A stretch of DNA of 64,000 nucleotides from Methylovorus menthalis (GCF_020523625.1 NZ_JAJAQH010000006.1:248001-312000); one strand, 5' to 3'; positions 8,537 to 18,822 are shown, counted from the stretch's first letter. Translations and numbers: made by a program. Notes: generated by a model from the letters alone, not told the origin.

Positions 8537-11158
8537 CTACGTTAAGGCTGCGTCAAGCTGCTCTAAATTCGCAATAATGGTTTGAACAGTATTTCTATCG
8601 AATTCGGCTCTGTCGTTTTCCTCATGTGTTCCTTTATTGAGATAGCGCCACTCACGTGATTCCCCATTCAGCCCCAATAATGTATCGATGGGGGTAAAAA
8701 CTGAATTCTTGTTCGGATCTGCAAAATCATTTTTTCCAATTTTGCTCTTCAGTTGTTCTGTGAGGTTTCTGAGTTCAATAGGTGCTGAGGATGAGCGCAA
8801 TTTTAGGCTTAGGGTGCCATCCCCATACCTAGTGACATATCTCCAAACTTTATTTTTTGTCAATGATTCAAGTGCTTGGCGCGACTTAGCAAGAGCCTCT
8901 CTGATTTCATTCCGATTTATGTGTCCACGAGCTGCAAGAATGTAGTTTCGAGGAGCGCAATTAAAGTCGACCCGTATATGCGGATCGCCCAAACGAGGTA
9001 AGAAGCTAAAAGACTTGGCTTGACTAGCAGCCTGAGCAGGCAACAGATTCTGAATGTCCTTAAAGAATTCTTCTCCATGACAAGTCAGGAGTATCTGTTT
9101 GTCTGAAAAATATTGATCCTCAAACAACGTTCGCCGAATCGACTCCCTATGATCATCGTCAATGGCGTTTACAGGGTCATCAAATATTAATACCGGAGCA
9201 TTCTCTTTAAGGTTTTTTGCCAGCAATATTGCCAGCCCAAGGCAACGTATATGCCCTTCACTCAGAACGTGTAGGGCGTCATAGAGTTTGTTGGGTTGGT
9301 TTTGGAAGGCAATTTTCAGGCGCTGGTTCTGGGCCAATGGTAGCGTAACGTTTGCTAATAGCTCAGTATGCGCATCATTCCGATTAAAGGCGTTATAAAG
9401 GGCTACGACTGTTTCTCCAAGGTCTGCGACTAGCTGTGCAGGGAGATTATTGCTGTAATCGTTCAGTTTTCTGACAAATGTTACATAGGCGGAAGTGATC
9501 GCCTGGTTCCTCGATATCACGGCTTTTTCTGCTTCAACATCTGTAATCAGCTGGACATTTTCATTTTGAAAATTGTCGATCAGTTGTTGGACGGAAGCTA
9601 TGGTTGCATTGGCTGTCTGCCTTCTAGTTTGAAGCACTGTAATTTGGTGCGCATATTCTCGCAGCTTGTTTAGTTCAATTTGCTTATTGCTTCTTTGTTG
9701 TGCCGCCTGATCGATCTGTTTGTCACTCTCTTCAAGGTGTTGAACCTGCGAGGCTAAATGCTGCCATGGGGTAAAGCCGTCAGATATTTTGTGGTGTAAA
9801 GAATCCCACCAATGAATACTAGGTTGCCCGTTATTTTCCACTTCATATGATTTGATAGGGTTGTTTTGCGGGTAGCTCTTCAGACAAGTATTTAATATTT
9901 GGGAAAGGTGGAACAGGGATTGTTTTGCACTTTGCTCAAGTTGCCCAGCATCATGCTGGATGGCAGCCAATTGCTGAAGTTTTTGCAGCTCTTGGTCTGC
10001 ATTGGTATAAGGGTTTATGGCAACTTGGGCTAGCGAAGTTTTGCATGCTGGGCATGCGCTTGGACTACTTGGTTGTACTTGAGTGACCGCTTCATATAGT
10101 TTTTTAAATGACACCTGCTGGCTTGCAGCAGCTAGCTCTTGCTGTTTTCCATTCATTTCTTGGATGGTTGTGGCAATACTATTGCCCAACGCTTCCAACG
10201 CGACCCTGGTTAGATTACTTTTGGTTGCAATAGGCTGTTGCAGCTCAATCTCAAGGCGCTCTATTGTTCCAGGTGTTTCGTCACTCCCATTTAGTTCTAG
10301 CACCATTTGGCTAAAGTTGGCACCTTCTCTATATTGATTAGCCAGCCTTACTTCCTCAGAAGCAATTATTTGAAGATCATTGTTACTGCTCTGAGTTTGT
10401 TGTCGTGCACCAGACAGTGCCTGCTGCTTCTGTACGAGTAGTGATGCTTTTCGTCCTACAATATCTATGTATCGGTCATCAATTTCTGCTGTGAAGTTGT
10501 GAACAAACTCGGTAAACGATTCCAGGCCAAATAAGGTGGAAATCAGCTCAGTCTGTTTTGCAGGCGCCTGGGCTGCAATTCGGGAAAAGCTGTCGATACG
10601 GTTCTTTTCGACAAAGCAAAAGCGATATGCAGTCTCGTTTGAAGTAACAGCTATTTCATTCCCTTGGCCATCATCCGCGTAGATGTCTGGGGGTGAGAAC
10701 TGGTCAACGTAAGCATTCTTCAAGTATTCGTTTTGATCGCGGAAACGTTTACTGTCAGCTTCTACAACATTACCCAACAAGCCATATTCCAGAGCTTCGC
10801 AGAAGCTTGATTTACCCGTCCCATTGGGGCCATAAATCAATACTAGGCGACTTGCCAGATCAAAAACTTCCTGTCGAGCAAAGCCACGAAAGGGGCCAAC
10901 CGTCATACGTTTAAGCTGGGAGAACTTTGCTACCTGCTCTTCATCGTTTTCTGGGATTGGTTGGATATCGGGGCTAATTGCCTCCCAATTTGTTTGTGCT
11001 AGAGCAACAAGCCGTCTGATCCGCTGGCCTTGATAAGTGCTCAGTGGCACTAACTCATCTAAATTAGCTGCAACTAAATTGGCAATTTTACGGACAGCTT
11101 CAGGTATTGATGGGGTGTTTAATATTTGTAAAAAACGAAAGTACTCAGACCTGATCAT
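8537..11158 (-). CDS. SMC/Rad50-like ATPase with zinc hook (RloC/PrrC-like candidate)
   Basis: This 873-residue protein carries a Walker A motif GPNGTGKSS (about residues 110-118), long glutamine-rich coiled coils, a CPAC zinc-hook motif near residue 367, an ABC signature LSEGH near 631 and a Walker B DDPVNAID near 655-665. The C-terminal 200 residues include a RxxxE (about 756) and an LNKGTHEE segment (about 840). Such residues recall the Arg-Glu-His set of PrrC/RloC anticodon nucleases, but I cannot align them by eye. The gene follows hsdS by 16 bases, the same place prrC holds in hsdMS-prrC-hsdR loci. RloC proteins also combine a zinc-hook coiled coil with ATPase motifs. A general defence ATPase with a different effector domain is the main alternative. 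Confidence 0.7.
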   Translation of the reverse strand: MIRSEYFRFLQILNTPSIPEAVRKIANLVAANLDELVPLSTYQGQRIRRLVALAQTNWEAISPDIQPIPENDEEQVAKFSQLKRMTVGPFRGFARQEVFDLASRLVLIYGPNGTGKSSFCEALEYGLLGNVVEADSKRFRDQNEYLKNAYVDQFSPPDIYADDGQGNEIAVTSNETAYRFCFVEKNRIDSFSRIAAQAPAKQTELISTLFGLESFTEFVHNFTAEIDDRYIDIVGRKASLLVQKQQALSGARQQTQSSNNDLQIIASEEVRLANQYREGANFSQMVLELNGSDETPGTIERLEIELQQPIATKSNLTRVALEALGNSIATTIQEMNGKQQELAAASQQVSFKKLYEAVTQVQPSSPSACPACKTSLAQVAINPYTNADQELQKLQQLAAIQHDAGQLEQSAKQSLFHLSQILNTCLKSYPQNNPIKSYEVENNGQPSIHWWDSLHHKISDGFTPWQHLASQVQHLEESDKQIDQAAQQRSNKQIELNKLREYAHQITVLQTRRQTANATIASVQQLIDNFQNENVQLITDVEAEKAVISRNQAITSAYVTFVRKLNDYSNNLPAQLVADLGETVVALYNAFNRNDAHTELLANVTLPLAQNQRLKIAFQNQPNKLYDALHVLSEGHIRCLGLAILLAKNLKENAPVLIFDDPVNAIDDDHRESIRRTLFEDQYFSDKQILLTCHGEEFFKDIQNLLPAQAASQAKSFSFLPRLGDPHIRVDFNCAPRNYILAARGHINRNEIREALAKSRQALESLTKNKVWRYVTRYGDGTLSLKLRSSSAPIELRNLTEQLKSKIGKNDFADPNKNSVFTPIDTLLGLNGESREWRYLNKGTHEENDRAEFDRNTVQTIIANLEQLDAALT

Positions 11159-11174
11159 AGAACCTCTCCCCTCC

Positions 11175-11951
11175 TTACTTTAAGGTTACCTGTCCGTTCA
11201 TTAGCATGGGTAAAAGCCAATCTCGAAGTTTGATGAGTTCTCGATTTTCAAGGCTTCTTTCGAAAATCATCTTGTTGTAGTTCGTTACTACGTCGTCATA
11301 CATCTTTAGCAGCTCTGGTGTTGGGTATGCCAGTGTGAGAGAGTGCAGGTCGTTTTTCGTGATAGAGCCAAATGTTGTGCCTTCAGAGTTGCGACGATCA
11401 AATACTTGCTTGAAATATTTCATGACATAGAAAAGAAAACCGTCCGAACCGGATTTGCTGTTAAGCGCCGCTAAACCACGCCCGATGCAACAATCACTGT
11501 TGGCTATGTTCATATCGCCCACAGGGGCTCGAACACTCAACAAAATATCGCCTTTCTTTGCTATTCGGGCTGGAGAAGTTGTGTATTGGCGCGTGGCCGG
11601 AAAGAGCCATCCAAAGTCCGTTGACCCTTGGAAGAAAACTGTACCGTTTCCTTCTTCATTGTATGAGCTGCCTTCTGGAGATTGCCCCATGGTGATATTG
11701 GCAATTTGTGACAAAGTTTTGTTACTCCATCCCTTCGGTATTTCGCGTTTCAGGGTTGGGTTGTATACCATTTTTCCGCCTGAGGTTTTGTAGGGCTTGC
11801 CATTGGTGTCAGGGAAGTCGAACTGTACAAACCAGTAGTCGTATAGGGTTTTGGCCATGGTTTCCAGTTCGGCGTTGATGGAGTTGTTGAGGTCGATTTT
11901 TTCGTCGATATTTCTCAGCACCTTGGAGATTTTTCTTTGTAAGTCTATAGG
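11175..11951 (-). pseudogene. hsdS: Truncated type I restriction specificity subunit HsdS (second half)
   Basis: Homology to HsdS starts at IDLQRKISKVL, the start of the central conserved helix, and continues through NAELETMAKTLYDYWF. It then covers a whole second target-recognition domain and the distal conserved helix ending ELIKLRDWLLPMLMNGQV. The first recognition domain (about 170-200 residues) is missing. The frame stays open to an ATG at 12020, but those extra residues are antisense to integrase codons and not HsdS-like. No hsdM or hsdR is in the window. A half HsdS can in principle act as a dimer, but without a methylase subunit it is most likely a relic. Confidence 0.8.
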
Positions 11952-12939
11952 GGAACTGCATGATCGCTTGAAAGCGCAAATGTGGGACCAAAAAAGGCTC
12001 GGTGTTAAGCCGCGCCGCACTTGGCAGGAAGCAGTGTTGCGTTATTTGTCTGAGAAGTCACAGAAAACGACATTGGATGCAGACAAGTCACATTTACGTT
12101 GGCTTGATCCATTTATGCGTGGAAAGTGCCTGGAGGAGATCAACCGTGATCTGATTGCAGAAATCACTGCTGCTCGTCAGGAACCATATGAGATCCCACG
12201 CAAAAAGGGTCCACCGCGTTGGATTGACCCAAAGCCGACAACTGTGAATCGCACATTGGAAATCATACGTGCCATTCTTCGTAAGGCGCGAGATGATTGG
12301 GAATGGATAGCTAACTGCCCTAATATTCCAATGTTGAAGGAACCAGCAAAGCGGGTGCGATGGATCACCAGAGAGCAAGCGGAAATATTGTTGGGTTTGT
12401 TGCCGAGACATCAGCAGCCAATGATGATTTTTGCACTGGAGACCGGATTGCGGCGAAATAATGTGACGCATCTGGAGTGGTCTCAGGTTGATCTGGAACG
12501 GCGCGTTGCTTGGATACATCCTGATCAAGCAAAAGCTGAGAAAGCTATCGGCGTCCCGTTGTCAGATCAGTCTGTCGTTCTCCTTAAGGGGCAAGAAGGG
12601 AAACACTCAACATGGGTGTTTCCATATCGTAGTAAACCTGTAACGCAGACATCAACTAAAGCGTGGCGGGATGCAGTAACAGCAGCTGGAATTGCCGCAG
12701 GTTTTCGGTGGCACGATCTTCGGCACACCTGGGCAAGTTGGCACGCCCAAGATGGAACGCCGTTGAACGTGTTGCAAGAGCTAGGCGGCTGGGCTTCTGC
12801 GGAGATGGTGCAGCGTTATGCACACCTCTCAACTGAGCATCTAGCTCAATGGGTAAATCGTCGTACTGGGTTGCGCGTAGGACAAGGTACTGACGTTTTT
12901 ACTACGGAAAAGAAAAAGGCCACCGAGGTGGTGGCCTAA
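11950..12939 (+). pseudogene. Tyrosine recombinase (phage-type integrase) lacking its N-terminal domain
   Basis: Integrase homology begins at about GELHDRLKAQMW and runs to the stop. It includes TGLRRNNVTHLEW (catalytic Arg I), WHDLRHTWASWH (His-x-x-Arg) and GGWASAEMVQRYAHLS (His/Trp position and the nucleophile Tyr). The catalytic domain is thus complete. Full-length relatives have about 50-60 more residues at the N-terminus, the arm-binding part. Here the frame continues upstream to an ATG at 11851 only by reading antisense through hsdS. The first in-homology ATG is 11980. The gene reads toward the 3' end of tRNA-Arg, and its last codons overlap the tRNA terminator hairpin. It is probably defective in excision; residual catalytic activity cannot be excluded. 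Confidence 0.8.
12917..12937 (-). terminator. Terminator of the tRNA-Arg transcript, overlapping the integrase 3' end
   Basis: The 8-bp stem AGGCCACC / GGTGGCCT with a 5-base loop is followed, on the minus strand, by a T run (complement of 12912-12916). It lies 14 bases past the tRNA CCA end. The same hairpin is duplicated at 42-62. Confidence 0.7.
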
Positions 12940-12951
12940 TTCCTTGATGTA

Positions 12952-13028
12952 TGGTGCGCCCGAAGAGATTCGAACTCCTGACCCCTTGGTTCGTAGCCAA
13001 GTACTCTATCCAGCTGAGCTACGGGCGC
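12952..13028 (-). tRNA. tRNA-Arg (anticodon ACG), integration target
   Basis: The 77-base gene has a full cloverleaf: acceptor GCGCCCG / CGGGCGC, an AGCTC D arm, anticodon stem CTTGG / CCAAG with loop CTACGAA (anticodon ACG), T loop TTCGAAT and an encoded CCA. Its 3' half is the sequence repeated at att copies A and B. The gene stays intact after the insertions because the elements restore the 3' end. Confidence 0.95.
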
Positions 13029-13097
13029 GTGAGGCGTGCATTATACAAGAAGCAGGATTTTATTCCAGTAAAACTTGATGATGTGCCTTTAAAACTT

Positions 13098-13191
13098 TGG
13101 CGGAGAGCGAGGGATTCGAACCCTCGATACAGGTTTAAGCCCGTATGCTTCCTTAGCAGGGAAGTGCCTTCGACCACTCGGCCAGCTCTCC
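13098..13191 (-). tRNA. tRNA-Ser (anticodon GCT)
   Basis: This 94-base class II tRNA has acceptor GGAGAGC / GCTCTCC, anticodon stem CTTCC / GGAAG with loop CTGCTAA (anticodon GCT), a long variable arm (ATACGGGCTTAAACCTGTAT), T loop TTCGAAT and an encoded CCA. It lies upstream of tRNA-Arg in the same direction and downstream of lysC. Confidence 0.95.
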
Positions 13192-13253
13192 GCACGAGGG
13201 CGTAACAATACTTGATTACGCCCCAAAAATCAACGCTCGTGGCGCTTATCTTT

Positions 13254-14477
13254 TTAAGCCTCTTCCAGATCAAATGCTTTATGCAGAACGCGGACGGCGA
13301 GCTCCATGTATTTTTCGTCAATGACGACGGCAATTTTGATTTCGCTGGTGGAAATCATCTGGATATTGATGCCTTCTTCGGCCAGGGTGCGGAACATCTG
13401 GCTGGCGATGCCTACGTGCGAACGCATGCCGACACCGACCACGGATACCTTGGCGATTTTGTCGTCGCCCACGATTTCGCGGGCATTGATGTGGGCTTGT
13501 ACGCCGCGCAGGATGTCCAGGGCCTTGCTCAGCTCATTTTTATGAACGGTGAAGGTGAAGTCAGTGGTGCCATCGGCGCTGACGTTCTGGATGATCATGT
13601 CGATGTCGATATTGGCATCGGCGATGGGGCCGAGGATCTGGTAAGCGATGCCTGGGCGGTCGGGCACGCCGAGCACGGTCACTTTGGCTTCGTCGCGGTT
13701 AAAGGCGATGCCGGAGATGATAGGTTGTTCCATGTTGTCATTTTCCTCAAACGTAATCAGGGTGCCGTCGCCTTCTTCTTCAAAGCTGGACAGCACGCGT
13801 AACTTGACCTTGTATTTGCCTGCAAACTCGACCGAGCGAATCTGCAATACCTTGGAGCCCTGGCTGGCGAGTTCCAGCATCTCTTCAAAGGTAATGGATT
13901 TGAGCCGGCGAGCTTCGGGTACCACGCGCGGGTCGGTGGTGTAGACGCCGTCTACATCGGTGTAGATCTGGCATTCATCGGCCTTGAGCGCAGCGGCAAT
14001 CGCCACGCCAGTGGTGTCTGAACCACCGCGGCCCAGGGTGGTGATGTTGCCGTGCTCATCCACGCCCTGGAAGCCTGCAACGACCACCACATAACCTGCA
14101 TTCAGGTCAGCGCGGATGCGCGACTCATCAATATTCAGGATGCGGGCCTTGGTAAAAGCGCTGTCGGTGACAATACGCACCTGGCTGCCGGTGTAGCTCT
14201 TGGCCTTGAGGCCCAGGTCCATCAGCGCCATGGCGGTGAGGCCGATGGTGACTTGTTCGCCGGTGGAGACCATCACATCCAGCTCGCGTGGGTCTGGTGT
14301 GGGCATGATTTCCTTGGCCAGGGCAATCAGGCGGTTGGTTTCGCCGGACATGGCCGAAACCACGACCACGACTTGATGACCAAGCGCTTTGTAGCGCGCC
14401 ACGCGGCTCGCCAGGTTCTTGATACGCTCTGGGTTGGCGACTGAAGTGCCGCCGTATTTTTGTACGATAAGTGCCAT
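13254..14477 (-). CDS. lysC: Aspartate kinase
   Basis: This 407-residue enzyme phosphorylates aspartate, the first step to lysine, threonine, methionine and diaminopimelate. The N-terminus has KYGGTSV (residues 7-13). GRGGSDTTGVA and TDVDGVYTTDPR complete the kinase site. The C-terminal 150 residues form two ACT domains, expected to bind the feedback inhibitors (lysine, threonine). The length matches the single-domain class I/alpha2beta2 type enzymes. It follows alaS after 78 bases in the same direction and precedes the two tRNA genes, so readthrough from alaS is possible. Confidence 0.95.
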   Translation of the reverse strand: MALIVQKYGGTSVANPERIKNLASRVARYKALGHQVVVVVSAMSGETNRLIALAKEIMPTPDPRELDVMVSTGEQVTIGLTAMALMDLGLKAKSYTGSQVRIVTDSAFTKARILNIDESRIRADLNAGYVVVVAGFQGVDEHGNITTLGRGGSDTTGVAIAAALKADECQIYTDVDGVYTTDPRVVPEARRLKSITFEEMLELASQGSKVLQIRSVEFAGKYKVKLRVLSSFEEEGDGTLITFEENDNMEQPIISGIAFNRDEAKVTVLGVPDRPGIAYQILGPIADANIDIDMIIQNVSADGTTDFTFTVHKNELSKALDILRGVQAHINAREIVGDDKIAKVSVVGVGMRSHVGIASQMFRTLAEEGINIQMISTSEIKIAVVIDEKYMELAVRVLHKAFDLEEA

Positions 14478-14555
14478 GTGTCTTGTAGCCTAATTAATTA
14501 AACTGCAGATGCGCGCCTTTACCGACAGGGCGTGAGGCCTTGTCGATGCGGGAGC

Positions 14556-17180
14556 TTAATTCAACTTTGCTTTTACCCAGCCTTCAACGCTGCTGAGCGC
14601 CTGTGGCAATTTGCTGGCGTCGGTGCCGCCTGCCATTGCCATGTCGGGTTTGCCGCCACCCTTGCCGCCCACTTGCCCGGCGACGAAGTTGACCAGTTCG
14701 CCTGCTTTTACCTTGGCGATCAGATCAGCTGTCACGCCAGCTGCCAGGCTGACTTTGCCGTCGTTGGCACTTGCCAGCACGATGGCAGCCGATTTCAGCT
14801 TGTCTTTCAGCTTGTCCATCGTCTCGCGCAAGGTATTGGCATCTGCGCCTTCCAGCGTGGCTGCCAGCACCTTGATGCCGCCGAGGTCCACCGCCTGATT
14901 CACCAGATCATCCCCTTGCGATGAAGCGAGCTTGGATTTGAGTCGGGCGAGTTCTTTTTCTAGCGTTTTGACGTTGTCCATCAGTTGGCCCAGTTTGGCC
15001 GGGACTTCGCTGGCGGGCGCTTTCAGCTCTGCGGCGATCTGACCCAGCAGGGCTTGCTGCTGCTGCATGAGCTTCAGCGCATTTTCGCCAGTGGTGGCTT
15101 CCACGCGACGCACGCCTGCGGCCACGCCACTTTCGCCGGTGATCTTGAACAGGCCGATATCGCCGGTGCGGCTGACATGGGTGCCGCCACACAGCTCGCG
15201 TGAGCTGCCAATATCCAGTACGCGGACTTCATCGCCGTATTTTTCGCCGAACAGCATCATGGCGCCGGTTTTCTGAGCATCATCAATGCCCATCACGCGG
15301 GCCTGAGTGGCTTCATTAGCCAGAATTTCAGCATTGACAAGCGCTTCTACCTGACGAATTTCGTCGTCGGTCAAGGGCGCGGTGTGCACGAAGTCAAAGC
15401 GGGTTTTTTCGCTATCCACCAGCGAGCCTTTTTGCTGCACGTGGCCGCCCAAGACTTCACGCAGGGCTTTGTGCATGAGGTGGGTGGCGGAGTGGTTGCG
15501 CATGGTGGCAGCGCGGGCGCGGGTGTTGACGCGGGCTTTCAGGCTATCGCCCTTGCTCAGTTTGCCGGTGGTGACCACGCCATGGTGGCCGAATACGCTG
15601 GCTTGTACTTTCTGGGTATCTTCCACGCTAAAAATGCCATCGTTGGCGCGCAACTCGCCGCTATCGCCCACCTGACCGCCGGATTCGGCATAGAACGGTG
15701 TATTGTCCAGCACGACCACGCCAACTTCGCCTTCGCTCAGGCTGTCGACAGCCGCGCCGTCTTTGTACAGTGCCAGCACCAGCGCGTCGCTTTCCAGTTT
15801 TTCGTAGCCATGGAACTGGGTGGCGGCACCTTCGTATTCCAGGTTGGCGGACATCTTGAACTTGCCAGCGGCTCGTGCCTGATCTTTCTGGCGCGCCATG
15901 GCGGCGTCAAAGGCGGCGGCATCCACGGTAACCTCGCGCTCGCGACAAACGTCAGCGGTCAGGTCCAGCGGGAATCCATAGGTATCATGCAACTTGAAGG
16001 CGGTTTCGCCATTGAAGGTCTTGCCACCCTTGGCGGCGATGTCGGCCAGTTCGGTTTCCAGAATCGCCATGCCGTTTTCGATGGTTTCAAAGAAACGGTC
16101 TTCTTCCTGCTTCAGGGTATCCATCACGCGGGTCTGGTTGCTGACTAGCTCGGGGTAGGCTTCGCCCATTTCGATCACGAGGTCCGGCACCAGCTTGTAG
16201 AAGAAGGCAGCGCGCACGCCCAGCTTGTAGCCGTGGCGAATGGCGCGGCGGATGATGCGGCGCAGCACATAGCCGCGGCCTTCATTGCCGGGAATCACGC
16301 CATCGGCAATCAGGAAGCTGCAGGCACGGATGTGGTCGGCCAAAACTTTTAGCGAGGGGCTGTCGAGGTCGGTCGTTTTGGTTTCGCGGGCCGCGGCCTT
16401 GATCAATGCCTGGAATAGATCAATCTCGTAATTGGCATGCACGCCTTGCAGCACGGCGGATATACGCTCCAGACCCATGCCGGTATCCACCGATGGCTTG
16501 GGCAAGGGATGCATCACGCCTTGTTCATCGCGGTTGAACTGCATGAACACGTTGTTCCAGATTTCGATGAAGCGGTCGCCGTCTTCTTCCGGGCTGCCGG
16601 GAGGGCCACCCCAGATGTGCGCACCGTGATCGTAGAAAATCTCGGTACAGGGGCCGCAGGGACCGGTGTCGCCCATCATCCAGAAGTTGTCGGAGGCATA
16701 GCGCGCGCCTTTGTTATCGCCAATGCGGATAACGCGGTCGGCAGGCACGCCCATTTCCTTGGTCCAGATGTCGTAGGCTTCGTCGTCTTCGGCGTAGACC
16801 GTGACCAGCAGTTTTTCCTTGGGCAGCTTGTAGACTTCGGTCAACAGTTCCCAGGCATAGGTAATGGCATCGCGCTTGAAATAATCCCCAAAGCTGAAGT
16901 TGCCCAGCATTTCAAAGAAGGTATGGTGGCGGGCGGTGTAGCCGACGTTTTCCAGGTCATTATGCTTGCCGCCTGCGCGTACGCATTTCTGGCTGCTGGC
17001 TGCGCGGGTATAGGGGCGCTTGTCAAAACCCAGGAATACATCCTTGAACTGGTTCATGCCCGCATTGGTAAACAGCAGGGTAGGGTCGCCATGCGGTACC
17101 AGTGAACTGGATGCCACGACCTGATGCCCCTTGGACGCGAAAAAGTCCAAAAACTGCTGACGTATTTCTTTGCTCTTCAT
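14556..17180 (-). CDS. alaS: Alanyl-tRNA synthetase
   Basis: This 874-residue class II synthetase charges tRNA-Ala. The catalytic core begins with [14 protein letters not shown] and has the motif 2 region around [20 protein letters not shown]. The editing domain carries [12 protein letters not shown] (HxxxH) and [13 protein letters not shown], the zinc-binding residues that clear Ser/Gly mischarging. The C-terminal DHHA1-type domain ends with a glycine-rich [15 protein letters not shown]. Length and order are standard. It lies 30 bases after recX in the same direction, in a recA-recX-alaS arrangement common in proteobacteria. Confidence 0.97.
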   Translation of the reverse strand: MKSKEIRQQFLDFFASKGHQVVASSSLVPHGDPTLLFTNAGMNQFKDVFLGFDKRPYTRAASSQKCVRAGGKHNDLENVGYTARHHTFFEMLGNFSFGDYFKRDAITYAWELLTEVYKLPKEKLLVTVYAEDDEAYDIWTKEMGVPADRVIRIGDNKGARYASDNFWMMGDTGPCGPCTEIFYDHGAHIWGGPPGSPEEDGDRFIEIWNNVFMQFNRDEQGVMHPLPKPSVDTGMGLERISAVLQGVHANYEIDLFQALIKAAARETKTTDLDSPSLKVLADHIRACSFLIADGVIPGNEGRGYVLRRIIRRAIRHGYKLGVRAAFFYKLVPDLVIEMGEAYPELVSNQTRVMDTLKQEEDRFFETIENGMAILETELADIAAKGGKTFNGETAFKLHDTYGFPLDLTADVCREREVTVDAAAFDAAMARQKDQARAAGKFKMSANLEYEGAATQFHGYEKLESDALVLALYKDGAAVDSLSEGEVGVVVLDNTPFYAESGGQVGDSGELRANDGIFSVEDTQKVQASVFGHHGVVTTGKLSKGDSLKARVNTRARAATMRNHSATHLMHKALREVLGGHVQQKGSLVDSEKTRFDFVHTAPLTDDEIRQVEALVNAEILANEATQARVMGIDDAQKTGAMMLFGEKYGDEVRVLDIGSSRELCGGTHVSRTGDIGLFKITGESGVAAGVRRVEATTGENALKLMQQQQALLGQIAAELKAPASEVPAKLGQLMDNVKTLEKELARLKSKLASSQGDDLVNQAVDLGGIKVLAATLEGADANTLRETMDKLKDKLKSAAIVLASANDGKVSLAAGVTADLIAKVKAGELVNFVAGQVGGKGGGKPDMAMAGGTDASKLPQALSSVEGWVKAKLN

Positions 17181-17210
17181 GTTGTGCCTTATGCTTGGCA
17201 GCGCAGTGCG

Positions 17211-17807
17211 CTACCTGTCTTCACTGTCTGTTGTTTCGACGTTCTTACCCGCGGTTATCACCCGCTTGATGATGTCCATGCTGAAGCCACGGCTTTGCAT
17301 GAATCTTGCCTGCTTCGCCCATTCTTCGCGGCTGGCTGGCAGCTGCGAAAATTTCTTGCGATAAATCTGCAGTGCATGACTGAACTCATCCTGTTTTACC
17401 TGCTGCATGGCTTCGGCAATCAGCGTGTCATCCACGCCTTTTTGCTTGAGCTCATGCGCAATGCGCATGCTGCCAAACTTCTGCTGGCGCGCATGCACCA
17501 CCTGCTCGGTAAAGCGTTGCTCGGATAACCAGCCACGCTGTTTGAAGTCCTGCAGCAGCTGATCCACGTGCTCTTCCAGCTCGTCGTCTGGTATTGCCTG
17601 CTGCTCAGGCTCATCTGCCTGTGCTACTACATCGGCGTCTGCCGAAAAATCTTCAGCATCTTGCCGGGCAACGCGTTTTCGGCCTGGCTGCTGGGGTTTG
17701 CGCATCAATTTGCGTTTCAATTCCAGCGCCGTATGCTCGCGCCTCGCCAGCAAGGCGAGGGCGCGTTCGCGCAGCGCGGTGAGGGCTTTACTCTTCGCCG
17801 TCGTCAT
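17211..17807 (-). CDS. recX: RecX, RecA regulator, with an acidic insertion
   Basis: This 198-residue protein modulates RecA filament growth. Three-helix repeats are visible ([68 protein letters not shown]), and RecX usually has about 150 residues. The extra length is an acidic, proline/glutamate-rich stretch at about residues 37-75 between the first and second repeats. The start overlaps the end of recA by 20 bases, indicating translational coupling. Confidence 0.9.
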   Translation of the reverse strand: MTTAKSKALTALRERALALLARREHTALELKRKLMRKPQQPGRKRVARQDAEDFSADADVVAQADEPEQQAIPDDELEEHVDQLLQDFKQRGWLSEQRFTEQVVHARQQKFGSMRIAHELKQKGVDDTLIAEAMQQVKQDEFSHALQIYRKKFSQLPASREEWAKQARFMQSRGFSMDIIKRVITAGKNVETTDSEDR

Positions 17808-18822
17808 CCGGTGCGACGGTCATGGCTGCACCGGCTAGATTGGAATTGGCGCGGATTTTGGCGTCGATTTCGTTGGCGATGTCAGCATGCTCGCGCAGGT
17901 ATTCGCGCGCATTATCCTTGCCCTGACCAATCTTTTCACCCTTGTAGCTATACCATGCACCGGATTTCTCAACCAGTTTCAGGTTAACGCCCATCTCGAT
18001 GATTTCGCCTTCGCGCGAAATGCCTTCGCCGTAAAGAATATCGAACTCAGCCTGCTTGAATGGCGGGGCGACTTTGTTCTTGACGACTTTGACCCGAGTT
18101 TCGGAGCCAATCACTTCATCACCCTTCTTGATCGCGCCAGTGCGGCGGATATCCAGGCGTACCGATGCGTAAAACTTCAGGGCGTTACCACCGGTGGTGG
18201 TTTCCGGGTTGCCGAACATCACGCCGATCTTCATGCGGATCTGGTTGATGAAGATCACCAGGGTATTGGTGCGTTTGATATTGGCCGTCAGTTTGCGCAG
18301 CGCTTGCGACATCAAGCGGGCTTGCAGACCCATATGGGAGTCACCCATTTCGCCTTCGATTTCGGCTTTTGGTGTCAGTGCAGCTACCGAGTCCACCACC
18401 ACGATATCCACCGAGCCTGAACGCACCAGCATGTCGGCGATTTCCAGAGCTTGCTCGCCTGTGTCAGGTTGCGATATCAGGAGGTCGGAGACGTTAACAC
18501 CGAGCTTTTGTGCATATTGCGGGTCGAGTGCGTGTTCGGCATCGATAAACGCTGCGGTGCCGCCCATTTTTTGCATTTGAGCGATGACAGACAGCGTCAG
18601 TGTGGTTTTACCGGAAGATTCCGGACCGTAGATTTCAATAATGCGGCCGCGAGGCAAGCCGCCAATGCCCAGCGCGATGTCGAGGCCGAGCGAGCCGGTC
18701 GATACGGCCTGAATGTCGGCTGCGACATCCGTATCGCCCATGCGCATGATAGAACCTTTGCCGAATTGCTTCTCGATTTGCGAGAGGGCTGCGGCGAGCG
18801 CTTTGCTTTTGTTTTCGTCCAT
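17788..18822 (-). CDS. recA: Recombinase A
   Basis: The 344-residue RecA drives strand exchange and LexA cleavage in the SOS response. Walker [10 protein letters not shown] (about residues 66-74), the Walker B region [10 protein letters not shown], and the L1/L2 DNA loops around [14 protein letters not shown] and [17 protein letters not shown] are all present. The C-terminus is acidic (PDDDGEE) as usual. I could not find a clean CTG-N10-CAG LexA box in the 280 bases upstream. Confidence 0.98.
   Translation of the reverse strand: MDENKSKALAAALSQIEKQFGKGSIMRMGDTDVAADIQAVSTGSLGLDIALGIGGLPRGRIIEIYGPESSGKTTLTLSVIAQMQKMGGTAAFIDAEHALDPQYAQKLGVNVSDLLISQPDTGEQALEIADMLVRSGSVDIVVVDSVAALTPKAEIEGEMGDSHMGLQARLMSQALRKLTANIKRTNTLVIFINQIRMKIGVMFGNPETTTGGNALKFYASVRLDIRRTGAIKKGDEVIGSETRVKVVKNKVAPPFKQAEFDILYGEGISREGEIIEMGVNLKLVEKSGAWYSYKGEKIGQGKDNAREYLREHADIANEIDAKIRANSNLAGAAMTVAPDDDGEE

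Larger units (their letters stand above)
6521..12951. mobile_element. Genomic island segment 2 (defence remnants plus integrase) at tRNA-Arg
   Basis: This segment is bounded by att copy B and by the intact tRNA-Arg. It holds an AIPR protein, an SMC-like ATPase, a half HsdS and a truncated integrase that reads toward the tRNA 3' end, the usual position for a tRNA-targeting integrase. The integrase has lost its N-terminal domain, so the segment is probably no longer able to excise by itself. Confidence 0.7.

Noticed and set aside
13212-16148. Long plus-strand ORFs opposite lysC and alaS (for example 15384-16148)
   Set aside because: They are antisense shadows of conserved genes, rich in low-complexity GC-driven residues, with no homology.
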